Shown here: piece by piece, positions 1 through 14,700 of the stretch
How the letters are laid out: each line of letters starts with the position of its first letter
Numbering within the stretch: position 1 is the stretch's first letter
Assembly (NCBI GenBank): GCA_905116865.2
Contig: CAJHNH020002086.1
Span: 36,001 to 100,000 of the forward strand
Direction: 5' to 3'
DNA length: 64,000 bases
Origin: Candidula unifasciata
Lineage: Eukaryota; Mollusca; Gastropoda; Stylommatophora; Geomitridae
Program-made: the position numbers and the translations under genes
Notes under the pieces: model-generated
What the model was told of the DNA's origin: nothing
The model's input: only the letters and a program-made list of their open reading frames with translations
Database searches by the model: none

Positions 1-107
1 CTGGCCATGAAACGAGGAGAAACTGCTGTTTACAAGTCAATTGAACCACAACAGCCTCCATTCTACCATAATCAGGGCATGGACTTTCGAGGCTTCTACA
101 ACCAGAG
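1..107 (+). CDS. stau: Staufen exon a (partial at window edge)
   Basis: Reads from [10 protein letters not shown] to FRGFYNQ, the conserved lead-in to Staufen dsRBD2. It ends in AG|GTAAGT with two bases of a split Arg codon. The exon is cut by the window start, so its 5' limit is unknown. Confidence 0.88.
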
Positions 108-3100
108 GTAAGTTCATGTGGCCAGTGGTTGCCTGTGTGGATTATAGGGCCCCATTTCGGGAGGCGGGGGACTAGTACTAGTTCGGAAGACAGAGAAGTT
201 ACCCCATGAGGGGCAAGAGTCTTTATTTATTGATACCCATTTTTAAAAAGGGAGACAAGTATAAATGTGAAAATTATAGAGGAATATCACTATTACCTAC
301 AAGCTATAAGTCAGTATAAATGGTACTGCTAAAGAGACTAAAACCATACGTCAAAGATATATTGGGTGATTGCCAAGCAGATTTCCAACCCAACACATCA
401 ACTATAGATCATTCTATTTACGGCAAATAACAGAGCAGAATTAAGAATATAGAAGAGATGTACATAATGTTTCTGTGGATTTAAAAAAAAAAGGTATGTG
501 ATAAAACATAGAAACAAGTTATGGAATGCTATAAAGGACTTTTGAGTACCAAAGAAGTTAATCACCATGACCACACTATGTATGGAAGACACTTATGATA
601 TAGTAACATATAAAGGCAGAAAGTCAGACCCTTTTCAAATAACATCTTGTTTAAAGCAATTTGATGCTCTGTCCTCACTTCTGTTTAACTTGGCCCTGGA
701 GAAAATTATAAGAAAATCGAGTGTACTATGAGAGAAACTACAAGAATGGTTATGCAGATGACATTGATTATCATGGGAGAACGCGAACTAGTGTAAAAAT
801 ACTGTCTCTCATCAAAGCAGCAGCTCACAATATGGTACTAGTTATCAGTCAAGATAAGACAGAATACATAATAACTAGACAGTGAAGGGATATAAACTCC
901 AGCCACATGCAAGTTGATAATATGAAAATCACACGAACAGAAAAATATACTTGGGTGCAAACTTCAATTGCTCCAACTTACTGAGAGAAGAAATACAATC
1001 TAGTATATCTAGAAATAACCTGTACTATGCCCTTCAACATTTGCTAAAGTCAAACTGTCTGTGTCACAACACCAAGATCAAAATATATAAAACTTTGATA
1101 AGACCAGTCGCTTTAACCGGCTCTGAAACTTGGAGCACAACTAAAAGAGATAAAGGCTTATTACAAACTTTCAAAAACAGTCTTAGGACGAATCTTTGGA
1201 GGGGGTGATATCTGCAGCAATGAACCTCAGGGACTCCAAATGCTGAAGAAGAAGATTTGGGGTGGTAGACCTACTGCCCCCTAACAAACATTTATAAACA
1301 TAGACTAACGAGGGAGGGGGGGGAGGGGTGTTTCCTTTGAAGTTAGAAGCATTTGTCTGAGAGACGAGGAACCAACAGTCTACATACAAGTAAGCCAGAT
1401 CCGTAAAGCAGATGTATGTTCATGCAAAACTCAAGTTCTGGAACAAGACCAAAGTCCCCCTAGTGGGTGAACAACCAGAACTTTCCTCTGGAGTTCACAG
1501 CCAGTGAACACTAAACAAGTATTAGTCAGTGGTATTAGGAAACAGTCATAGAAACCTGTCCTTGGTTATACCTGAGATGGTACTGTTAATGGCTGAGCTT
1601 ACGCCGACAGCTTTGTTTTAAAATCCTAGCTGATGGTGCATATGTTTTTATTTAGTTAACAATATATAAGAATACCGGAAGAATGCGTTGTGTCCCATCT
1701 TGAGTATATGTTTCTCGTGCCCCACACTTGTATATGTTTCTCATACACTTGTATACATTTATTGTGTTGCATCTTGAGTATTTTTTTTTTTACTGTGCCC
1801 CACACTTGTATATGTTTACTGTTTCTCATGCAGTTGTTTATGTTTATTGTGTCCCACTCTTGAGTGTATGTTTACTGTGTCCCACATATTATAGGTTTAT
1901 TTATTGTGTCCCCTCCTTGTATACATTGATTGTGATTCACCTTTTTTTTTTTTTGGAATTGTGTCTCACGACCGTGTATATTTAGTGTCAATAAATAACA
2001 TAAATGGCTACAACTACCATGTTCACAATCAAATGTTCAGATAAATACAATAAATGTATATAGTACTGCCATTTTCAGATATAAACACAGTTAACATATG
2101 CTAAATCTGCCACACTCACATAAACATGTTGTCTCCAACAGATACCACCATCAGTATATGCGTGCTCCCAGGGAGCCCCACTATTACGGCACCGGTGTTC
2201 TGTGGCCCTTGAGGTGCCACTATCCTCGGGTGAATCGTGCTTTTTATGTCTCCCTGCGTGTGGGCACTCGGGAGTTTATTGGTGATGGGCCGACACGTCA
2301 GGCAGCTCGACACAATGCAGCACAAAAGGCCCTGCGCATCTTCAAAAACATGCCAGTACAGAACGAAACAAAAAAAGATGAAGAATTGGCAGTGGGGGAA
2401 GCAGATGGTATGTGTGCTCTTTGTTTGTGTTATTTAAATGTAACTTCCTGATTCATAATTGTGGAAATAGATTATACTTTGTCTTTGTTCTTTTATTTTT
2501 ATTTTTGTCACAAATGTTTTGTCCATTTTGTCTGTCTGTTTTCTCTGCTGTCACTTTTATTAATTCCCTGTTGTCATTGTTTATTGTTTTCTCTGCTGTC
2601 ACTTTTATTAATTCCCTGTTGTCATGTTTATATGTTTTCTCTGCTGTCACTTTTATTAATTCCATGTTGTCTTTTATATGTTTTCTCTGCTGTCACTGTT
2701 ATTATTCCCTGTGTCATGTTATATGTTTTCTATGCTGTCACTATTTTATTTCCCTGTTGTCATGTTATATGTTTTCTCTGCTGTCACTTTTATTATTTCC
2801 CTGTTGTCATGTTATATGTTTTCTCTGCTGTCACTTTTATTAATTCCCTGTTGTCATGTTATATGTTTTCTCTGCTGTCACTTTTATTAATTCCCTGTTG
2901 TCATGTTATATGTTTTCTCTGCTGTCACTTTTATTAATTCCCTGTTGTCATGTTATATGTTTTCTCTGCTGTCACTTTGATTAATTCCCTGTTGTCATGT
3001 TATATGTTTTCTCTGCTGTCACTTTTATTAATTCCCTGTTGTCATGTGTCACTTATGTTTTTCTCTGCTTTATTAATTCCCTGTTGTCATGTTATATGTT

Positions 3101-5535
3101 TTCTCTGCTGTCACTTTTATTAATTCCCTGTTGTCATGTTATATGTTTTCTCTGCTGTCACTTTTATTAATTCCCTGTTGTCATGTTATATGTTTTCTCT
3201 GCTGTCACTTTTATTAATTCCTGTTGTCATGTTATATGTTTTCTCTGCTGTCACTTTTATTAATTCCCTGTTGTCATGTTATATGTTTTTCTCTGCTGTC
3301 ACTTTTATTTAATTCCCTGTTGTCATGTTATATGTTTTCTCTTGTCACTTTGATTATTCCCTGTTGTCATGTTATATGTTTTCTCTGCTGTCACTTTTTC
3401 TCTGCTGTCTCTGCTGTCACTTTTATTAATTCCCTGTTGTCATGTTATATGTTTTCTCTGCTGTCACTTTTATTAATTCCCATGTTGTCATTTTATATTC
3501 CTGTTTTCTGTTATGCTGTCACTTTTATTATTTCCCTGTTGTCATGTTATATGTTTTCTCTGCTGTCACTTTTATTAATTCCCTGTTGTCATGTTATATG
3601 TTTTCTCTGCTGTCACTTTTATTATTTCCCTGTTGTCATGTTATATGTTTTCTCTGCTGTCACTTTTATTATTTCCTTGTTGTCATGTTATATGTTTTCT
3701 CTGCTGTCACTTTTATTATTTCCCTGTTGTCATGTTATATGTTTTCTCTGCTGTCACTTTATTATTTTCCCTGTTGTCATGTTATATGTTTTCTCTGCTG
3801 TCACTTTTATTTATTCCCTGTTGTCATGTTATATGTTTTCTCTCTGCTGTCACTTTTTATTAATTCCCTGTTGTCATGTTATATGTTTCTTCTCTGTCTG
3901 CTGACACTTTTATTAATTCCCTGTTGTCATGTTATATGTTTTCTCTGCTGTCACTTTTATTAATTCCCTGTTGTCATGTTATATGTTTCTCTGCTCTGCT
4001 GCTGTCATATGTTTTTTGCTTCACTTTTATTAATTCCCTGTTGTCATGTTATATGTTTTTCTGCTGACACTTTTATTGTCCCTGTTGTCATTATATGTTT
4101 TCTCTGCTGTCACTTTTATTAATTCCCTGTTGTCATGTTATATGTTTTCTCTGCTGTCACTTTTATTAATTCCCTGTTGTCATGTTATATGTTTTCTCTG
4201 CTGACATTATTTTGTTAATATCTTGACCGTTAATGTTTTGTGTTTGATGTTTGTTGTTTTTTAATCCTCAGAAGTTGAAGACAGTCTGAAGTCTGAGATC
4301 AGCTTGGTTCATGAAATTGCTTTGCGTAGGAACATGTCTGTCAGCTTTGAGGTGAGGGAAATGCAAACAGTTCATTTAACAGTGATTAAATTAATGACAG
4401 CGGATATAATGTCAAAGGATTCTCCTGACTCTTTAGAACATTCTTGTTAGATGTATTGTAGTCTTGTGATTGTAGTGAAGACCATACCTGAACAAATGTT
4501 GACCCAAGATTGGAGGAAATAACATGTGTAAGAATTTGTGAACGAGGAATTAAGAGTGGATCCGGCAAGGAGGGACGTATGAGAGGAAGAGAACGACGTG
4601 TGTATAATCAGGGTGCTGCAGGAACAGTTAGCAACTACACCTTAAGACATTTGCTGTGGAGACGGAGCATCTATGAGTATGCCTGCTGTGCCATATCGAT
4701 TCTTAAATCGGTAATCAGACTGTAGTGATGACAGTCCGAGAATTGTATTTTGGTACATCACTCAGTGGTGGTTGTTATTGTGGTCAAGGAAATGAACAGA
4801 CTTCTCATATAACAGGTGTTGGCACGGGTAGCAGCAAGTGACCCAAGACAAGTATCAGTTATGTAGCTATTATACTCTAGTAAGGGAGCTGCCATGGTGT
4901 AGTGGCTACATGCTTGCCTGCTGATTGGAAGGTCATGGGTTCGAATCCTGTCTGTCAAAATGGCCTTGTTTTCCAGGTTGACCCAACCTTAAATGCGTGC
5001 CGGGTAAAGTCCTACGAAGTAATGGCAACTAGCATGATGCTGACCGCATCACTCACCAAATGGCGATCTGTCTATAAAATATAGGTCTAGCTCTTAATGC
5101 CTAATACACCTGAAGGCGTGGAGAAGGGTCCTTTTTACTTTTTATTTCCTTCAAATATTCGGATAAATAAAGGTCCATGTTGTTTTCAACAAGGAGCATC
5201 TGTCTGAGGTTTGGAATATTGGATTTGGGAGACCAGAGTTTGAATCGTCGCTAAAAAAAATGTCTGTCGTGGGCAAAAATAAATTCCTAACCTCCAGTTT
5301 GTGGTGACTTCACCAGCTGGTAGTCACAAACGTTACATTAAAACATGGTATGATAAGGGCAATAGAAGATTGTTACTGGGCTCAGATGAGATGGTAAATG
5401 TGCTGATATGTAGTTCTCTTGGCACTTAATCTATGAGATTAATACAAACAGTATTTTCTTACCTTTTACTGGCTGTAAAATTTAGCGGAAAGCCCCCCCC
5501 CCCCCCCCCCTCCCCCCCCCCCCCCCACCCCCCCC

Positions 5536-5595
<60 letters not shown>

Positions 5596-8500
5596 ACCCC
5601 ACCCCCACCCCAACCCCCACCCCACCCACTCTCCACCTTAACTTTTAGACTTTAGTCTTGTTCCAGAATTTGAGTTTTGTGTGCACATCTGTTTTACAGA
5701 TCTTTACTATTTGCATACAGACCGTTTCTCGCCTCTCAGGCTTCAACTTGACGGGAAAAACTCCTAATTAATCACATGTTATGACATGTTTGGTAGAGGG
5801 GTGTGGGCTTTCTTTTTTCCTCCCAGAATGGAACAATGGAACCCACATAGGAAAACAGTATCTGCTTTGTATTGATTGATTAATGTTTCCATATATAGTG
5901 TACACAGCGGTTAGCCAATCATGCACATGTATGTCAGATATGTTTTGCACATGTATATCAGATATGTTTTGTTCGACAGGTCATTCGAGAAGCAGGTCCC
6001 CCTCACATGAAGAACTTCATTACTAAGTGCACAGTTGCAGACATTGTCACGGAAGGTGAGGGTAACAGCAAGAAGGCTTCTAAGAAGAAGGCAGCAGAGC
6101 TGATGCTAGAAGAACTTCGCAAACTGCAACCATCACCTACACCTGCCTGCCCTAAGCCAAAGACCAAAATTTTGAACAAAAAGAAAAACCGTACACTGAT
6201 AAAGGTAACGTCTGTGGCAGCAGTGTTGGCTCTGATTGTTTTTTGTTACCTGGAAATAATTTTGTGTGTGCTTGTTTAAAGTTTTTTTTTTTTTTTTACA
6301 TCACTTAGTTGATTTAAAAAAAAAAAGAAAATTCCGGCTGGGTTCGTCAGACAAAAATGGATTGTATCACTAAGCACTTCACAAATGGCTCACCTAACTT
6401 TCATAGTTGTGCCGGGTCATTTGAGGCAATGAGCGTGCAGATTATTATCTGGCAGAAACTGCGGTTTCTGAGACTGGTCCCATACTGTACATAAGGGATT
6501 TCTTTAATGCCATGCACAGCACTTACTGCGAAGATGAATACGGCAAAGGGCATCCGTGTCGGTGCTGATGGACATGAGGATGCAGTCTGAAGCTGCCAGA
6601 AATAAACATTTCATCAGGAGCACAGCAGAGCATCATCAGTTGTTTGACACATACTTACTTACTTACTTACTTACTTACTTAGTCGCTCCTCTTCTACCTT
6701 GGGGTGTAGAGGTTTGCCAGAGAGATCGCCAGACGTCTCTATCAGCAGTTTTCTTTTTGGCTTTGTTCCATTCCAGTCCTCAGTCAGTTAGGGACTGTCG
6801 GATGTTGTCTTCCCAGCGCACCCTGGGTCGTCCTGGAGGTCTGGTTCCCTGGTTCTTAGCCTGCCATGGTGGCCGATTTTCTCCCATTCTGCATACATGT
6901 CCAAACCATCGTAACTGTGACTGATCCACTCGGGTTTGTAAGGACTGGGTATCAAGATCTTGACGTATTGTCTGATTGCGGACTTTGTCCCTTCTTGTCA
7001 CTTGGACCACCTTTCTCAGATATCTCATTTCCGAGGCCTGCAGCTGGCTTCTGTGAGCTGTTGTCATTGCCCATGTTCGACACATGCGGATGATAATCCT
7101 CAGCTAATACTTGTTTTAGTGATGGCATGCATCACTTTTTTCATTGGTGGTAAACATCAGTTAGTGGCTTCTTTCAGTGATGATAGACATCATACTTGGT
7201 TGATGTTTTTTTTTTAATGAAAAGCATCACTTGGTTGCTTGTTTCAGTGATTGTAGACATCGCACTTGGATACTCATTTTATTTAATGGTAAAAATCACT
7301 TGATTTCTTATTTCAGTGATGGTAGACATCTCACTTGGTTAAATGTTTTTAGAAATTGATGGTAGACATAACTTTGTTGCTTGTTTTTAAAATGATTTAC
7401 ACTTGGTTGCTTGTTGTATTTATGGTAAACATCACTTAGTTGCTTGTTTAAATGATGGTAGACATTCCTTGGTTGCTTGTTTTATTTATGGCAGACATCA
7501 CTTGGTTGCTTGTTTAAATAAGGGCCGACATTCCTTGGTTGCTTATTTCAGTAATGGTAGACAGAACTTCGCCTTGAGAATCTAGACTTCACTGATGACA
7601 TGCACCTCCTATGACACTCCCAGTCAGATTTGAGATAAATTAAAGATACTCAATTGAAAATTCTTAGGAAAAAGCAAAGGTGATGGGGAATAAATCAGGC
7701 AAACAGTAATCCAATCATTTTTGGCGAAATCCTACTCCAAGATTATGTGAGTGATAATATAGGCAAATATTGGAGAACTGATAGAGATATATAAATATGA
7801 ATACAAAAGGAGTTTTTCATATCACTTGAAGTTGATGGAAATTAAAAGTAATATTCAAATTAAAATATATAGCTCTAATGTAAATCAGTACTGTTGTATG
7901 GGGCTGAGATATCAAGAACAATAAAACAGTTGCTAATAAACTACCGACATTCATTAACTGGTTTCTGTGTAGAACAGAGGGAATTAAATGGTATGATAGA
8001 ATTACATATGCAGAGCTTTGTTGGAGAACTAAACAAATTCATTGAATCCAGAGGGGAGGAAAAGATGCTGGCATTAGATAGGACACACATTGAGAAAACT
8101 TGAAAACAGTGTAGCTATAATGTATTTGCACTGGAACCTACAGGGTCAAAGGAATTAAGGAAGCACACCCCCAAAAATACACATGGAGAAGGGTATTAAG
8201 AGTGAAATTAACAAGATAGGGAGGACATGGTGTAAGCTGCATGAGATTGCAACTTGGCATGAGTTGTTTGAGGGCCTATGCTGCATTGAAGGATAAACCC
8301 CAGACGAAGATATCATCATCATCGCTTAGCTTGTTTTGATTAAAAATAATCTAAAAATGTACACCAACTTTCAGATACTCTTTTGTTAGCCAGTGTTACC
8401 TGTTGTAGTGTCTGAAATATGTATTACATTTGCCTGTTTCAGTCAGAACTTCAGCAACAGAAAGCTGATCCAAATTATGGTGTTGGTATTAATCCCATCA

Positions 8501-11500
8501 GTCGCCTCATCCAGATCATGCAGGCGCAGAAGAGGAAAGAGCCTGTCTACACTCTTGTTGCTGAAAGAGGACTTCCCAGAAGAAGGGAATTTGTGATGCA
8601 GGTGACATGATTGTAGCAGTCCATACTGAGTGATTTGTGGCAGATTATATGCCATCAAGGTTGAGAGATTGTGTTTTCAGAATGGTAGTCAAACTACAGT
8701 AGATTTCTTTGAACTGTTATCAACCTGTTAGCATTTTGTTTGCCATAATTCACTCACGTTTAACTGTTGCATGTAGTTATATTCTCATGAGACATAGACA
8801 GACACTGATTTTCACTGTTTACTTGTTTTTAAGTTAGAAAATAGAAAAATAGGTTTGCCTTTTTAGTGGTTTATTCTGTCAGAAGTGACTCCTGTCTGTT
8901 TGCTTTTTCAGTGGTTTATTCTATCAGAAGTGACCCCTCTCTGTTTGCTTTTTTCAGTGGTTTATTCTATCACTAGTGACCCCTCTCTGTTTGCTTTTTC
9001 AGTGGTTTATTCTATCAGTAGTGACCCCTCTCTGTTTGCTTTTTTCAGTGGTTTATTCTATCAGAAGTGACCCCTCTCTGTTTGCTTTTTCATTGGTTTA
9101 TTGTATCAGTAGTGACCTCTCTCTGTTTGCTTTTTCAGTGGTTTATTCTATCAGTAGTGACCCCTCTCTGCTTTTTTCAGTGGTTTATTGTATCAGAAGT
9201 GACTCCTGTCTGTTTGCTTTTTCAATGGTTTATTCTATCAGTAGTGACCCGTCTCTGTTTGCTTTTTCAGTGGTTTATTCTATCAGAAGTGACCCCTCTC
9301 TGTTTGCTTTTTCAGTGGTTTATTCTGTCAGTAGTGCCCCCCCCCCCCCCCTTCCCGCCCTCTCTGTTTGCTTTTTCAGTGGTTTATTCTATTATAAGTG
9401 ACCCCTCTGTGTTTGCTTTTTTAGTGGTTTATTCTATCATAAGTGATCCCTCTCTGTTAGCTTTTTCAGTGGTTTATTCTATCAGAAGTGACCCTCTCTT
9501 TATACTCAGTGTAGAAGATGTCCAATGTTTCCATACTTAGGAAAAATAAACCTATAACCACTGCCATAGGAAAAACACCATGGTTTAGTGGCTGGACGCG
9601 CCCCTGCGGATCGGAAGGTAGTGGGTTCAGGTCCTGAAGGAGCTGGACTTGTATGTATTTATTAATTAATCCACAGGAGTTGACTTTAGTAACGACATAT
9701 TGCTAGCTTATGTTCCACTTACACGTTGTTCTTTGAAATGATGGTGAAAATTATTGTGATTAGTTTACTCTTGCAGTAAATTCTGAATCACATACTGCAT
9801 CATTAAATTTATTGCAAAAATAAAAAATATAAGTGTATGTTATATAACTGAAGCTGTGACATTTTTAGTGCACACTGAAATGTGTGGTATCTGTGGAAAG
9901 TGTAAAGGTTACTTGGCTTGGTACTCAGTGGGTTAAGAAATGCTTTTACTGAAATGTTGGTGTTTCCCTCCCTCTAGGTGGAGGTGGATGACAAGAGCTG
10001 CACTGGTATAGGCCCAAACAAAAAGTTAGCCAAGAGATCAGCAGCGGAGTCTATGCTACAGCTCCTGGGCTACACTAAACCCAGTCCCCAGCCTGCCAAA
10101 TCAATTTTCAAGCATCAGGCTTCTGGGGAGGTTAGTGGCTTGTCTTGTTTCAATGTGAGCACAAATTTTGGTTACAGGACATTTCATTTGGTGTCGGACT
10201 GAGATGACAAACTAATATAACTGTGACCATACTGTTATAGTCTGAGCTACACAGCTAAAAACATGCTGTAACAGCCAGAACCACGACTCGAAACATGCTG
10301 TAGCAGACTGAACTGACAACTAAAAACATTCTGTAACCGCCTGAGCTGACAGCTAGAAACATACTAATGCTGTACCAGACTAAACTGACAACCAGAAACA
10401 TGCTGTACCAGACTAAACTGACAACTAGAAACATGCTGTACCAGACTAAACTGACAACTAGAAACATGCTGTAACAGCCTGAATTGACAACTAGAAACAT
10501 GCTGTAACAGCCTGAGCTGACAGCTAGAAACATGCTGTAGCAGCCTGAACTGACAACTAGAAACATGCTGTACCAGACTAAACTGACAATCAGAAACATG
10601 CTGTACCAGACTAAACTGACAACTAGAAACATGCTGTACCAGACTAAACTGACAACTAGAAACATGCTGTAACAGCCTGAACTGACAACTAGAAACATGC
10701 TGTACCAGACTAAACTGACAACTAGAAACATGCTGTACCAGACTAATGCTGTACCAGACTAAACTGACAACTAGAAACACGCTGTACCGGACTAAACTGA
10801 CAACCAGAAACATACTGTACCAGACTAAACTGACAACTAGAAACATGCTGTAGCAGATGAAACTGATAACTAGAAACATGCTGTAACCGACTGAAATGAC
10901 AACTAGAAACATGCTGTAACAGCCTGAACTGACAACTAGAAACATGCTGTAACCGACTGAACTGACAACTAGAAACATGCTGTACCAGACTAAACTGACA
11001 ACTAGAAATATGCTGTAACCGACTAAACTGACAACTAGAAACATGCTGTACCAGACTAAACTGACAACTAGAAACATGCTGTAACCGACTGAACTGAAAA
11101 CTAGAAACATGCTGTACCAGACTAAACTGACAACTAGAAACATGCTGTAACAGCCTGAACTGACAACTAGAAACATGCTGTAACCGACTGAACTGACAAC
11201 TATAAACATGCTGTAACAGCCTGAACTGACAACTAGAAACATGCTGTAACAGCCTGAAATGACAACTAGAAACATGCTGTTACCGACTGAACTGACAACT
11301 AGAAACATGCTGTAACCGACTGAACTGACAACTAGAAACATGCTGTAACTGACTGAACTGACAACTAGAAACATGCTGTAACAGCCTAAAATGACAACTA
11401 GAAACATGCTGTAACAGCCTGAAATGACAACTAGAAACATGCTGTAACCGACTGAACTGACAACTATAAACATGCTGTAACAGCCTGAACTGACAACTAG

Positions 11501-11747
11501 AAACATGCTGTAACAGCCTGAAATGACAACTAGAAACATGCTGTACCAGACTAAACTGACAACTAGAAACATGCTGTAACAGCCTGAACTGACAGCTAGA
11601 AACATGCTGTAACAGCCTGAAATGACAACTAGAAACATGCTGTACCAGACTAAACTGACAACTAGAAACATGCTGTAACAGCCTGAACTGACAACTAGAA
11701 ACATGCTGTACAAACACATAAAAATTGCACATGCGCGCGCACACTCA

Positions 11748-11778
<31 letters not shown>

Positions 11779-14700
11779 AAACATTAACATTATTGGATTT
11801 TGTTTTTTTCCCCAGAACAATTCAAATGGTGACAAGAAGGTGACATTTGTTGAAGGTGATTCTCCACCAGGTGAGTGCTCCTTCATTTAAAGAAATTACC
11901 ATATACTTATATCACACCTTTACCTGCAGCTTTCATCTGCAGCTTCTGACAGTGTGGTTAATGTATCTACTGAAATACTTGACTGGATGATGTCTAAGAG
12001 TATGGTTATTATATTTACTGAAATACTTGACTAAACAGTGTCTAAGAGTGTAGTTATAAGTCTAGTGAAATACTTGACTGGACGGTGTCTAAGAGCAGTT
12101 AATGTGTCTACTGAAATACTTGACTAGGCAGTATCTCAGGGTATTATTTAGTTGCCTAATGAAAAACAATGTCTAAGCATGTAGTTAATGTGTCTACTGA
12201 AATTCTTGATGAGACAGTATCTCAGGGTGTGATCTATGTGCCTACTGAAATGTGATTTATGTGTCTGCTGAAATATTTGACTAAATGTCTCAGGTTGTGA
12301 TTTATGTGTTTACTGAAATACTTGATTCCACGGTGTCTCAAGGTGTGATTACTATGTCTACTGCAGTGCTTGACTGAACTTCAAGCTCAATTTAGCTGTG
12401 TTTGCTGTTCATCTAAACAGTTATCTCTTTTGTATTTGCTGCTGAACAATAGATTGTGTGTGTGCCTATGTTTGCTTTGTAGGTATTCATGAAGTCAGTT
12501 AGTCAAGCTAGTAACTTATTTATTCTGTAACAGTAAGTGTGTCTGACTGTGTTGTCATGTGTGTTGTATTTACTGAGTTTCACAGTGGTTTTGTTATAGT
12601 TATGCTTGTCAGTCACAGATTGCAATAGTACAGTTGTAACAAACATATACTGTAGTAATAGAGTGGTGACACACAAGCATTGTAGTGGTGGAGTTGTAGC
12701 ATAAAACCTTGTAGTGATAAAGTTGTAACAAATATGCATTGTAGTAATAGTAATGTTGTAACAGATACGCATTGCAGTAATAGTTGAGTGGTAACAAACA
12801 TACATTGTAGTTCTAGAATGGTAACAAACATACATTGTAGTGGTAGAGTGGTAACAAACATACATTGTAGTTCTAGAATGGTAACAAACATACATTGTAG
12901 TTCTAGAATGGTAACAAACATACATTGTAGTGGTAGAGTGGTAACAAACATACATTGTAGTTCTAGAATGGTAACAAACATACATTGTAGTGGTAGAGTG
13001 GTCACATTGTTGTAGTCACAACCATGTGAAAGTTGCATTGTACAGTAATGCTGTTATAACCAATCATCTCAGAAACTGTGGACACAGCTTCAATGTGCTG
13101 CCGCAATCCTACCATCAGATGGCCTTTTTACAAACCCATGGTTCCGCAGTCCTCCTGCGTCTTTCCTTCCATGCAGGGTGCTAAGCCTGCATTGAATAAT
13201 AGCAGTTTAAGTGTTGGGTGAAAGTACACCAGTCTTTATTGAACTGTCATTGTACACATAGGCATGCAACATAAAACATATCCATAAGGCATAGTCCACC
13301 TGTCCAGGGATGGCAGAAACAAGCGAAGTTGGTTAAACCTTTCTTTGTGAGATGCTGAGCGGGAGCTGCACTCGGCCGGGTGAACGGACAGTTCCTTGTG
13401 GGTCCGGACAGATTTTCAATCCCGGGGGTATTCCGGGGGTAGGCAAATAAGCCACATCTGTTTCTCCCAGATTAACGGCACTTATAATGCGGAATCAAAC
13501 TGCGTGCCGATTTAAGGGTCTGGGCGATAGCCATAGAACACTTGAGGCAAGATGTAGGGTGTTTACAACTCATGATGTTTTCTGGATACGTTTTTATAAA
13601 AAAAAAAAAAAAAAAAAAAAGAGGGCCAGAACACTCTCCCCCAAGACTTAACATGAGTTTGAGAAAAAATACAGTAGTGTTAATGCAGTGAAGAAATAAA
13701 TGAGCTTCTAACTTATAAATTGCTTGTTTAGGGTTTAAAACACATGTTTTTTAACATGTTTGATGAATCTAGCCCAGTGTGAAGCTCAATCTTTACCCTT
13801 GTGTTCCTGGTTTTTTACAACGATGGTCCTGTTAAGGTGCAGTTTTACTATCTTTGCTATTTGGCTTCCTGGGCAGCTGGCCCCCTAAACACAGTTGTTC
13901 TGAATATAAGAGTTGAATCGGGGGGATCCTGGTGGTGAAGTGTATGATAGAACAATAAGCAATGGCTTTATGGTATCTCTTATGATGGAGCTTTTTCATA
14001 GAATGGCACAACACTTCTAGTGCATTCCAGAAGTAGCTGTAATGATGCTGAGTATGCCGAGTTGGGTATGGCTACATTTAATTGAGAAAACCTGTGACAA
14101 CATGAAACTGGAAAGTGGGTTTAGTCTTTACATTGGGAACCCTGCTGTAGGCAATATGTAGACATAAAAATGTACCAAAAAAAAAAAGAAAAGGCAGGGA
14201 GTATAGAGCTTGTCATAATTGTGGATGATGTGGTAATTGAGCTGCAAAAAGCAGTGGCAGGAAAGTACAGTTATACTTGGTCATGTGATGAGTTGGACCT
14301 TGACAGATTATAACTCGATTGGGGGATAAAATACTTTGGTAGAAAAATAAGACTTATCATGATGAGTCACTTTTCTTGTGTGACTACTGGGCACTATTAC
14401 AAGGAAAAAGCGAAAAATACCTATAAAAACTTAGCGCAGACTAAGTTACACCAATGTGGATTGTCCATGGCCAATAAGAAAGCAAGTGTAGAACACACTT
14501 CCGGTGGCAAGGTGTAGTTGGCCAGTCATGAACACATATCTATCTACAGAATGTTTCTGATTGAAGGTTTGTGCTCCATTGGGAAATTAAAAAAATAGAC
14601 ACCCACTCCCCCCCCCACGCCCCCCCCCCCCCCCTCCCCCCCTCCCCCCCTCCCCCCTCCCCTGCCTCCCACCTACCGAGATGTGTGGACCACACCTGCT

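Noticed and set aside
2412..3963. Cys/Leu/Ser-rich frames over the 47-bp array
   Set aside because: Array translation in several frames at once; inside a Staufen intron.
4887..5000. Functional tRNA gene
   Set aside because: The A and B boxes are SINE heads: the cloverleaf is imperfect and the sequence continues into a shared SINE body. The same applies to the other tRNA-like heads.
6780..7085. Independent 101-residue minus-strand gene
   Set aside because: It is the C-terminus of an RTE reverse transcriptase with its AAGT tail.
10364..11776. 470-codon minus-strand open frame ([11 protein letters not shown] repeats)
   Set aside because: It is the 33-bp satellite read in a stop-free frame, antisense to Staufen and without conserved domains.
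13212..13653. Confident LTR retrotransposon call
   Set aside because: TGT start and AATAAA are present, but no matching partner LTR, no internal genes and no 5-bp duplication were found; kept only as a weak candidate.
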